Below are positions 47,601-59,600 of a stretch of 64,000 nucleotides of DNA, one piece after another; the stretch's first letter is position 1, and every line of letters starts with the position of its first letter. The translations under genes were made by a program, and so were the position numbers. The notes below the pieces were generated by a model. The model ran no database searches. It had not been told where the DNA came from and worked only from the letters and a program-made list of their open reading frames with translations. Source of the DNA: Incurvaria masculella (taxonomy: Eukaryota; Arthropoda; Insecta; Lepidoptera; Incurvariidae). The DNA is taken from contig OX335644.1 in NCBI GenBank assembly GCA_946894095.1, forward strand, positions 10,273,595 through 10,337,594. The letters run 5' to 3'.

Positions 47601-50600
47601 TGCCGTGCGAATTCAGTGCATCTTGCGAGACGCTCGAGCTGAAATTTTCACGAAGGGGGAGCGGCGGTTGGGTGGGGAGAGCACCTGCGCGCGCGCTGGC
47701 AGCGGCGGAGGACACAGTCACAGTGCTGGCACTGTACCGTCCCCCCTCCAAGTCCCGTCCCGTTTTCCTGGCGGAACTCGAAGCCTATCTCGCGCGCTCT
47801 GAACGCAACAAGCGGCTTGTGATCGTGGGCGATATCAATATTGATTTAAAAGCGACAAATAAAAATGAAGCGAACATAGCAGATTATGAGGACCTTCTGT
47901 CGTCATTTGGATTTGATGCCTGCATTCAAGATTATACACGAGAAGAAATCGTAAACGGCAAACTTGTTAAATCGTGCTTGGATCATGTATTTGTGCGCTG
48001 TCCAAATTGTGAGTTGTCTTCAGTTATCGCTAGAGTAAAAATATCCGATCACTATATTATTGGTGTCTGTTTAATAGATAGGTCCGCCCCGATTCCAGAT
48101 AGTTTAGGATCGGACAGTCAAGTACGTATAACCAATTACAAACTTTTGCAGCGTAAACTACCAATGTACGACTGGAAGGCGTTGGCGCTGCAGTACGATG
48201 AGCCCGAGCAGCTTTGTCGAATGCTTGTAGGTGTATTCAAAAATATTCAGCTGTCATGCGAGAAAACAGTACCACCGAGGAGCGCTGGAGGGCGTGAAAC
48301 AAAGAAGTGGGTCACCCCAGTGCTTCTTGAGCTCATTGGGGAAAAGGACAGGCTGTTTAGGAGATGGAAAAGCTGCCCGCGCTGCAGCCGGCACAAGCTC
48401 GCTTATAATAGAATAAAAAATAGACTTGCTCGCGAGACGTGCGCTGCGCGCAATGTTTATTACCTTGACAAATTTTCACAGGCGCAGGGAAACTTAAAGG
48501 AAGTGTGGCGTATAATAAACGAAATATTAGGCAATAGTAAACGATCACTCGATGACAACATAGTTCGGTACATGAAAGGACCACCTACACACATTGCCAA
48601 TAGTTTTGCAAATACTTTTCAGAACGAAGTGACGAAGGTAATCCACACATGTGATATACAAACAATTACACCGAATAACATAATCACAAGAGAAAATCTT
48701 ATATTTCCTTCATGTACTCCTGCTATAATAAATAAAATAATATGTTCTCTGAAAAATAATAAGGCTGCAGGTGAGGATAATGTAAGGCCAGCTGATTTAA
48801 AAGTAATATCAGAGGATGTCAGCACTGTCATTAGCAAAATTATAAATAAGGCAATTGAGTGTGGGAAATATCCAAACATACTAAAGACTGCAATTATCAG
48901 ACCGATATATAAAAAAGGAAGTCACTCTGACTGTAGGAACTATCGCCCAGTCTCAATATTGTCAACCATAAATAAAGTTTTCGAAAAATACTTGGTCTCA
49001 CATTTAACTGGCTTCCTAAATACTTACAAAGTTATTTCTCCGTGTCAATACGGATTCCAGGCAAAGAAAAGCACTAGCGACCTTCTTTCAAAATTTTCAG
49101 ATCAGGTAAATACCGCCCTCAACGAACGCAAGCATGTAGTGATGGTCCTTATAGATTACAGCCGCGCATTCGATACCTTGAACCATGATAAGCTGGTACA
49201 AGCTCTTGAACGCAGCGGGGTGCGTGGGCGAGCCCTTGCACTGCTAGCCTCCTACCTCCACGACAGACCCTCGCGGGTGAAGATCAAGGGAGCGATCAGC
49301 GATGAGATCAAAATGGAGACCGGTGTTGCTCAGGGTAGCTGCTTGGGACCTATCGAATATCTCATCTACTGCAATGATATGGTCCAGGTGGTCAGAAAGT
49401 GCCTTATTTACCAGTTCGCAGACGATACCATCATCGTGTCAATTGACGAAGACCTGAGTGAAGCTGTCAAAAGGCTCGCGATAGACTTCGATAATGTAGT
49501 CAGATGGTCCCATGACAACGGACTGGGTCTGAATAGCCAGAAGACAAAAGTAATGCACATCCGATCCCCCTACCTGTCATTTGGGAGCGAGGTGGCAGTC
49601 GAGGTGAAGGCACACTCGAACGCCTGCTTACATGTAAGTGGCCCGTGTGCTGGCGCCGCCGCGGGCTGCAGGTTGCTCGAGGTGGTGGAACAACATAAAT
49701 ACCTAGGGCTTATAGTCGACAGCCACTTTTCATGGAAGATTCATGTAGACCATATCTGCACTAAGTTGAGACTTTGTCTTAAAAAGATTTACGCTCTCAA
49801 ATATAAGCTCCCACCCAAATTGCTTCTGGTCGCGTACAGATCATTAGTCGAACCGATAATTATGTATGGGGTAAGTGTGTGGGCTCTTACGTTCGACTCG
49901 TACTTGGATAGGGTTCATGGTCTCCAGTTTAGAATACTCAAAATTATGGCCCCATCCTCAGAACGGTCGAGAGCTAGGGAGTGCCATGAACACCTGTTCA
50001 AGTATTTCAAAGTGTTACCGGCCAAAGCAATGTGTGCCCAAAAAATTATATTGTGCAATTATGCTGATGAATCTCGTAAGATACCTATTTCACATGACTA
50101 CCCGACAAGACTCAAACTTGACCTTCAGCTCCAAATTCCGACCACTTTAAATTACTTCGGCAAAAGAACTCTCAATTATGTAGTTCCTAGATTATTTAAC
50201 TCTTTGAACCCAGGCTTGAAAAAAAAAGATTTGTCAATATCAAAATTAAAAATGGAAATAAAAGAATTGTTGATAAATGGATTGTAATATTTTAATGTAA
50301 CTGAAATTTTGTAATACTGATTAAGGGTGAATACATATATATATATTATTGTGTTCATGTATGTATGTGAACTTTTTGGTGTGTATAAAAAAAAAAAGTC
50401 TCAAATGCTAAAAGTTTTAAATGCTAGCACACGAAAACAGGTTGTCACGCGCAGACAAACCTTCGGGTTTCGCGCGTACAATATACTATATAAAATGTAA
50501 AATGTGTGTTCATGAAATAAACGCCACATTGTGGCACTGAAACTAAAAAAGAATTGAAAGGAGAAATCAGAGAAAACGTTAGAACTCAATTTGATTACTT

Positions 50601-53600
50601 TTGATGGTGAGCTGAAAAATTGGCCAACGTTTTTCGAATGCTATATCAAACAATACAAGTAATTTTACCTAATCGGGGTTCTTTCAAAGTCAGCATTAAC
50701 CAGCATTTCAGATACTCCGCCATACGCAGATAATTATATGCTCATTTATTCTACCTTGGTTGACAAATACCAAGATGGTTGCCATTAACCTGTGAGTGTT
50801 TTCCAACGATTTATTTTGGTTTGTTGTATTTTTGAGTGTGCCGAAGACTCGAAGTGGTTCTGTTTCACCCCGCCTTTCCATCTATTTGCATTAAAATAAT
50901 TTACGCTGCAGCCGCATTTCTTAGAGTCCTCTGTGGCTCATACACACGGTTACATTGAACTATATGGAAAACGCGGAAATGTCACTTATTGGAAATGTGA
51001 CCGCAGGATGTAATGTTTCTTCTGCACAGTAGTTTTCTTATTCTGCCTCCGGTTTATCTTGCCGGCGGCAGGCGACTGAGTAAAAATATTTCGCTGTTTA
51101 GAGTTGAACTATATGGATACAATATTTTATTTTACTAATGAAAACTGAAGTACCTACTTGTTGTGCTGAGTTATTGGGGTTGGGTGGGTGCTGGAAGGTC
51201 AAAGTGAATCTCACCTTGTAAATAATGAGGACAATACGATTGCAGGTATACGAATACGGTGTTAAGGGATAGGTCGCAGAAACATCACGTAGGATAAAGA
51301 AGAAATACATTTTATTGCATTAATCATTGGGCGTTCCCATGGTCACGTGACTTCAACAAAACGTATCGGGACAACGCAAACAATAATAATCGGGAATTCG
51401 ATTTGTGTTTAGTGAGCGTCAAACCAATGTAAATAACACAAACACCAATGTATATATTATGTTATTTGTGAGCAGTTGTAATCGACCAATCACTGTAAAC
51501 TAGTTTGTAAGTATGACTGAAAAAAAAAATGACAAACCTGGCGAACTTTCTAGTCGGCTCTTCTTCGCCAGAAGTAATCGAACCGACACGAAAATATGAA
51601 TACGAGCGTTTAATACACAACTAAAAGAAACTGAAACTCGATCGATGCTTATCGATGAAAATCGATAAGCAGACTGGGGACTTACTACTTTTGTCAAATA
51701 TTTACCTACCGTGATCATAAAACTAAGCATTTCCACCACAGAGCGGCGCGCGCCAGTGATGTCGGAGCTCTGTGCTCACTGGCCATGAAGCATTCATCGG
51801 ATTCCTGGCGCTTCTGCTCAGCAATTTATCGGTCGGAATTTCTACACGTCGCCTATCCCCACAATGCGAAATATCTGCTTTTATTCTATCTAAACGTTGA
51901 TATTAAACCCGTTGCTTATATTATGGACATTGTTTAAACATATTTCGCTTAGCAGGCCCTATTAGTATATAACTAAAATCAGTCTTTATTTCAGACAATC
52001 ACAATTCATGGCGCACGCTGCCGATACCAATTTTTAGTATCATCTTTACTTATTCCATGGTATTATGACAGGGTGATAAAAGTTATTATTTAGAAAAAAA
52101 TCAGTGTTGATTTGTAATACACGGCCCAATGCACGCCTTGTGAGTAAACGGGGAAATCCGGGATGTTTGACGATTTTAAATCAATTAATTGTGATTTGTA
52201 TTTGTTTTGGATTATTTTGTGATATTGTCATACAGCTTATGTTTTTTCAAAGTACTAACAAGGCTGAAATTATCCATTAATGTTGACCTTATTAAGTGCT
52301 CTTAAACTTTTCCTCTGCCATTACATGACGCAGCACTAACATTTGGCGGATATAAATTAATGTTTCATGACGTGTTTCGATAAAAGTTTGCAATATTTGT
52401 TCGCCTTTGACTATGGCGCGTTGTAACTGCGCCTCCGATTATTTCAGCCATGTTATTATAGTTAGGTTTGAATAGATTAAGTCGATAGAGGGTATTTTCA
52501 ACTTTGAATAGTGTTTTCATTATAAAATTAATAGAAAAAAAACTTTAGGGAAATATATTTAATGATTTCCCGAGAAACAAAACTGTGACAACTGAAAATA
52601 AAGTAAAGCGTTTATACAAATTATTTTCCACATAATGTTTTGAAAACTTACGTTTTACCGGTGTACAATGCCGTGCCTGGCCGACATGTTTCGCCTCCAA
52701 CGACGGAAGCATCGTCAGGGCCACTTACAAACCGACACATACAGACATATATCCTAATGAAACATGTCGGCTACGCACGCCATTGCACCCCCGAAAACCA
52801 TACGTTTTCAAAAGATTATGTGCAGCGACGGTGTAAATCAAGGAACACTTATTCTCCATAATTTTATGAATTGCATTGAGGTAGCAATTATATCTTCGCC
52901 ATTTTGACTGCCGATTAATTTTCATGAAAGTCACCCCTCTCATTGGAATATATAACTTATTCGTATATCGTTTCAATTGTTTTTTGTGTACAGCTCTAAG
53001 ATGTTTTACTGCAAAAGAGAGGCCCACTATAATATAATTACATCGTTCGGATCATGGAGGTGACTTCACCTCCATGGTTCGGATAGGTTGGCGGTATAAC
53101 ATTACAACAATATACTGTCGAGGTTAATCCATCTTGACACCAAACTACGCTCGCTACAACTGACGAAAACTGAAACCCAACACTAGTTTCGTAACTTCAT
53201 AAATTCGTCCGTCTTGCTACATATACATAGCATACCGTTACAACCCACAGTGACCCATTTGCACTGAGGCAAAGAATATATTGTCGCCAGATATTTAGTT
53301 GACCAATGTTTGTTTACATTGAACAGTCAGACATGAACTATCAAATAGAAATGTGGTGAAATAACCTTTAAACTTGGGGGCGGAGCTCTGGTGATTGTAA
53401 TGAAACTCCTTGATCTCTTGACTTATGTTTATGTAATTAATAAAGAAGCTAAAAATAATAAATTAAAGAAAAAATACTGGTGAAGAAAAAGAGTCCTTTT
53501 TGTTTCAAGGTGTCGCGAGCTTAGATGAAAAAGGTTTTCATCTAAGGTCGCGAGTGACAGACTACAATTAGCTCTTTATATGAAAAAGATCTTTTTAACA

Positions 53601-56600
53601 ATAATTATTAATCGCCAGGAATATCTGGCGACATTATTATACACTAACCGATTCTTTTAGCTAAGACTAGGGTTAGGCTATTGAATAATCCTGATATATA
53701 CTTTCTAAATCTAAGAAATCGATCATTTCAAAGTTTGAGCTATTTGGATTTGAGGCTCCTTCTATCTCAGCCGAAATAAAAATTTAAATTAATTATAACC
53801 TTGGTGCAGCACCTGCCCTCAGAGTAGCTCAATTCGCGTCGCTGATATTATTAAAAAAATACTACTGCGATATGTCGCGTGATGCATATGGTGTAAAATT
53901 TGATTAGTACTTTTCATCAAATGCCACCAACCCAGGCGGGCTTAACCCTACTACCAAGTGGTCCCAGAAAGGGACCTATAGTTTAACATGGATTCCGAAT
54001 CATGATACAGCTCACAATCGAGACGAAATGCACCTATACAACTCAGAAAGAGAAAGAAAGTGGTCTATGAACGGGACGGAGATTTTAACCTCAGACCTCT
54101 GGCATTCAAGGCAATTCGCTGCCACACTTGAGCAACGAGCAGCTAAAACTCTTAGTCTCCATTTGTTTCCAACAGGCGGTACGTGTCTTCATAGCTGTGT
54201 CGTAAAACGCAGTATCATGGAAAAATGCGAAAATATTGAGAAGTGGGCTGACGAAGTAACATGAGAGAGAAGCCATTATAGACCGAGCATGAACCTAGCA
54301 TAGCGCGCTGTGCTTACAAGAGAAACAAAGTATGGGATTGAGACGTCAACTCATGTATCACTACCGCTATTTAGAGAGAGATGAAATATATCTACCTGAT
54401 GAGACAACTTTTCGAATCGGTATAAGTACATAGGTGCTCATCAAATGTGAAATGCTTATTTCTGAAATCTTGATGATGTCTTTAGTTTTCGTTGATTGTT
54501 AAGTGAACAGGCGTAAAAACAAAAAAAAAAACTGGTAAATAAAGGTGACCCACTGATTCTTTGGTCTTGAAGCTACATGGAGATTTAGAGTTTTTTTTAA
54601 TAGAAAATAAATTTCTGTACATTTTGTATGAAACAATGTTGGTCTCATATCAGTTGACCCTGTGTGTCTTTGCATTCTAAGCCTATGGTAGCTATGACAT
54701 CATTTTTTGCAAAAAAAGATAAAGGGAACTCCACGTGCCAACGTACCAGGGCGGCGGAGACCGGCACGAGCAGCGTCACTAGTCCGTTGACGCCGATGCA
54801 GCCGAGGACGAGCCGCTTGCCGCCGAACCGTCGCGCCAGCTCACCGCCCGGGACTTGCAGCACCAGGTAGCCCCAGAAGAACGATGACAGAATCACGCTT
54901 CGGGTGCCGACGCCCCAGTCGTACCACTGCGCAGTTCAACGTATTACTCGAATTAATTTCAAAGTGGAGTGCCCCTATAGAAACGAGTTTCGGTTACTAC
55001 TCCTGTCCTGCCATTCTCAGTGGCTTTAACATATCAAGATAACGCATCCACGAGACATTTGTATGTATTTAATGGACACGTCATTACCATTACATTATTA
55101 ATTTAAAATAATAATGCAATATCTACATTGAAGATTGTATATCTGCATCAGATTTTGAAAATAATTAGAAACATGTTTGGTCAGTACTGAAGCAGGATTC
55201 GAACCTGCGACTTTAGGTGATATCAGGATAATTACCGTCAAAATGCCTTTGTGTAGAATTAATGAGCGAAATCAGCGCCATCTAGTAATAGCAAGGGGAA
55301 GCATTGTGTCGATCCGAATGTAATCGACATATTTTTGGAGTGATGTAATTGTCTGGATAGCTCAGTTGTAGAGCAGTTGAAATATAATGTGTGCTGCTAA
55401 GGTGCGACAGTGGATGTTTTACATCAAATGTTTTGTTTAATTTAAATCAATTTGTCTTGCGTGGTCCAAAATGATGACATTAACGAGAAGATTGCAAAAA
55501 ACACTTACAACATCGATGGAGTTGTTAGGGTCCGTCATGGAGACAATGCCGACGCTCATGTTGACCCGCATGCTGTACCCGAGCAACATCGCCAGGAACA
55601 GCAGCAAACTCTGCACATGCCGCACTCCGAGCGCTCCGCTACTCTCTGCAAAAATGTGTTAATAGTTAGCACAGCAATGGTCGGGATCCATCATGGAGAC
55701 AGTGACGACGCCCATGTGGACCCACATGCTGTAACTAAGCAACATTGCCAGGAAGCAGCAACCTCTGCACGTATAGTTCACCGAGCGCTCCGCTACTCTC
55801 TGCAAAAATGTGTTAATAGTTAGCACAGCAATGGTCGGGATCCATCATGGAGACAGTGACGACGCCCATGTGGACCCACATGCTGTAACTAAGCAACATT
55901 GCCAGGAAGCAGCAACCTCTGCACGTATTGTTCACCGAGCGCTCCGCTACTCTCTGCAAAAATGTGTTAATAGTTAGCACAGCAATGGTCGGGATCCATC
56001 ATGGAGACAGTGACGACGCCCATGTGGACCCGCATGCTGTAACTAAGCAACATTGGCAGGAAGCAGCAAGCTCTGCACGTATAGTTCACCGAGCGCTCCG
56101 CTACTCTCTACATATGAAATTATCATAGTTAACACAGCAAATGTCGGGATCCGTCACAGAGATAATGCCGATGCTCATAGTAAGCCGCATGCTGTACCCG
56201 AGCAATATCGCCAGTAATAGCAGCAAACTCATGTTGATCCGCACGCTGTTCCCAAAGAACCATACTCTGCACTTGCTGCACACGAAGTTGTTTACCTCTT
56301 TCCTTCTGAATTTTATGTGATTCAAGCTCAGGCAGGAATTGTTGGGATTGTCATAGTACAGTTACAAAAAAGGGGGTTACCGAAAAAGTTTTTCGGAAGT
56401 TTTTAATTTTAATTTTATAGATTTCGATGTGTTCTTTCCGAATGTTCACTTTGCCACCTCGTACCTCGGCCGCTAGCGTCGCCATATTGGAAAAATGGCG
56501 CTCAAAACAGTTTTTGACCATACATTATTTCTGACTCATTTATTTTTTCACGTTAAAACTTTTGATTCTACAAAAATGGTTACTACAAAATGTTTTTTAC

Positions 56601-59600
56601 TTTAATTGACTATTTTATTATTTTTTATATTACCTAAATAATATTATATTAATTATTTTGACGTACTTAACTATTTTCATCATAAAATGAGCCGTTTGGG
56701 CACCATTTTACAATATGGCGGAGCGAGCGGCATAGATACAAGGTGGCAAAGTGAAAATTCGAAAAAAGCACATTAAAATCCAAAAAACCACAAATTTTCA
56801 AAACTCCCGCAAGACTATCCAGGTAAAACTACCAAATGACCGGACTATCATGGTGAAAGTGGTACCTACGTAGGTATGTTAATTTGACTGTTATGAAATA
56901 ACACTTTAATTTAGGAATTAAAAGCTGTAAAACACACTTCATGCTTAAAGAATACTTTCATAAAATAAATAATAAACCACTTTATTCTTTACAAGGCTTA
57001 ATTCGAACCAGAAAACAAGCCTTTCGCGGGCAGCGTGTCTAATCCGCGACTGGCTTTACATTGTATAACTAATGTTTATATGTTAATTGATAAATCCGTA
57101 TATATGATAGATCCGTAAGTAATGTCCCTCATTAAAACAGTTTTTAACCCACTTATACGTCTTACCTGGACGGCGGAGATTGACAACAAGGACTCAATCG
57201 TGCTTGATATCATCAGACGCTTTAGCCAGTCTTAGGTAGACTATTACTATTACTAAATATATTACTATTATAAATAAAAATACAGCAATGACCGAATAAA
57301 ATTAAAGAAAAAAGGGTATAAAATGTACTATTTATGAGTATAGTGAAAAGCTAGAAACAAGCAAACATAACTTTCTTTGACTGTGAAATTCAAAGCCCTA
57401 AACTGTAGATCTCGCTATACGAAATTCGTAAATATTAAAATATTCATGAAATTGAACTTTCGTTGCCAATTAGTTCGCTAAATATTCGCACACCCAAGCA
57501 TGAACTGCAAACACCACATATAGCCAGTTAAGAGGTAGAATATTTTGGTAATGTCGCTAAAAACATTACGATGCATGACAATACGGAATAAGAAACTGCG
57601 ATGGTACTGCAGGGTACTCAAATTCACGCCAGAGTTAAAGTAGACCAGAAAAATCTTGATATGAAATGTAAATTATGTTTGCCACGAAATATAATTGTAG
57701 GCTATGAAGATTGATAAGATGTAATATTAAAAAAAACCTAATATGTAGTTTGCTTTATATTTTACATTACATGTTTCGAATATAGTACTGAGTAAAATAT
57801 ATTATTTTGGTTTTGGAGGGCAGATATGTCTAAGCTAAAAGATTGCGAATTAAAAATATGAATGCAAATAAAATAGTAATCTACAAATCATTGTTTTTCA
57901 AATTGATCTTTTGTTAAGAGGTAGAATTCGTTTAGTGGTAACGTCCGTGGTCTCTAATGTCATAGCCTATCGGATCGATATTAGTGCACTATTCAATATG
58001 GATGCATTTTACTTCATGGATTCCAAATTTTTGCTGGTTATGCCATGTTTCATTCAATGTAATTATACAAATCCGAATGACATGAACTCTGTCAATTAGT
58101 GAGGAATGGGTCTTTCACTTTTACATATGTTCCGAACCACGAAGTGACACGGACTTATGGAAAGCCAACTCAAATACCGCTACCGCGCGTTAGAGAGGGA
58201 TTGACATATGCACCCGATGAGACAACTTTTCGAATCGTTATCGGTGCATAGGAGCCGAGCTTATGCAATGCCAAATGGTTTTTTGTAAAATCTTTATGAT
58301 TTCTCCAAGAAGAAAGGAGTGAACGGCGAATAAAACCTGGACAAATACTATTTTTTTTCTGGTAAATAAGTGGTGACCCACTGATACTTTGTCGATCATA
58401 ATTTTTAGCTTTACCTCATTATTTCAAAGTAAAACTTGACACATAACTTCAGATAAATATTTTGAATTGCGATTTAGAAAAAAAAAATACTAAAGAAAAT
58501 TTTAGTACATTTTTGTATGAAACAATTTTGGTCTCGTCCGTCGTCATGACTCTGTAAGTATGGACTGGACTGGGTGCAACCGATTTCCGTGGTGCTAGCT
58601 TCTTTTAATTTTAAACTTGTGAAAGTTCTCTTCTAGCTGCTGTTGTTCAGGAGGTAAACTTACATCCGCCCCTCTGGGTTCGTGAATTTGTGTCGCTTCA
58701 TCCTTTTCTCAGTTTGTGTCAAGCAATGTATGCTACGGCAAGCACATTTATTGCACACCCGTTTTCTTCTAAAGGATAAGGCCACTTTTAATCAATTAAC
58801 ACAATTTGAAGTGAGATTTCAAATTGTTTTTGGATTTCTATGTCGCGTATTTAATAACCATGGAATATTAAATGGAAAATAACACTGCTTATTGGCATTT
58901 GGCATGACCAATAATAGATTTCAGAAACGTTTTTTTATTACATGGTGGTATGTAATAAAAAAAATTGTATCATGTTAAAAAAAAACTTCCATAATTGTGT
59001 CGCACACCATTATATTGGTTTTCCTCCAGCAGAGCTGAAGTAAAGATTACATGATGGGCATAGTGATACATGGCATTTTTCAAACGTTTTTATCTTCATC
59101 TTGTGATAAGTTTTGAAGTAGACCTATCATTTCAATCTTGTGGATTTATAGCATAACATATCGATTGTATCAACAGTATCCGGTTTTTTCCAGAGTGATC
59201 TAATGCATCAATACGATAATCCTAGGGTGACGTAAAACATTATGAACATTATACCAATCTTCGGCTTTCACTTAAATTCCATATTTTTAAATCTAAGTCC
59301 ATGAGGAGGTTTCGGGACCTACACGCAGTTTCAAAGTTATGGACTTTAAGGCACTAAAATAAAGCCAAAGTTGTTGTCGCCAAAACATTTTCAAAATTAC
59401 ATAGATGTGTACACAACGTCACATTTGGCGCGATTAAAGGCACATCTTACTTGCTTTTTTGATGTGAGATTAATATTGGCTCGTGTTTGAAAAGCCTGCA
59501 AACTATCAGTATAACTTGGGACGCAAAATATACAATTCTCACGACCACATTTATCTTTCAATTCCATATCTGGGGTTACATGAACTGACTGAACTAATTA

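Larger units (their letters stand above)
46060..50399 (+). mobile_element. Non-LTR retrotransposon (LINE, EEP endonuclease plus RT type), near full length, antisense in intron 3 of gene C
   Basis: The unit comprises a probable 5' region (start uncertain), a broken ORF1, an intact ORF2, a 3' UTR of about 100 bp and a poly(A) run at about 50387-50397. The architecture (ORF1 with FP25K-like domain, then an APE-like endonuclease and reverse transcriptase without RNase H) fits the Jockey/CR1/Daphne group of arthropods; the exact clade needs a tree. GC content is clearly higher than the surrounding intron. Immediately 3' lies a fragment of another element (BEL/Pao-like), so target-site duplications could not be identified. 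Confidence 0.85.

Noticed and set aside
55350..55420. tRNA gene (CTGGATAGCTCAGTTGTAGAG resembles an A box)
   Set aside because: No matching B box or acceptor stem at the right distance; a reversed B-box-like GGATTCGAACC at 55192 belongs to a different orientation. Most likely SINE debris.
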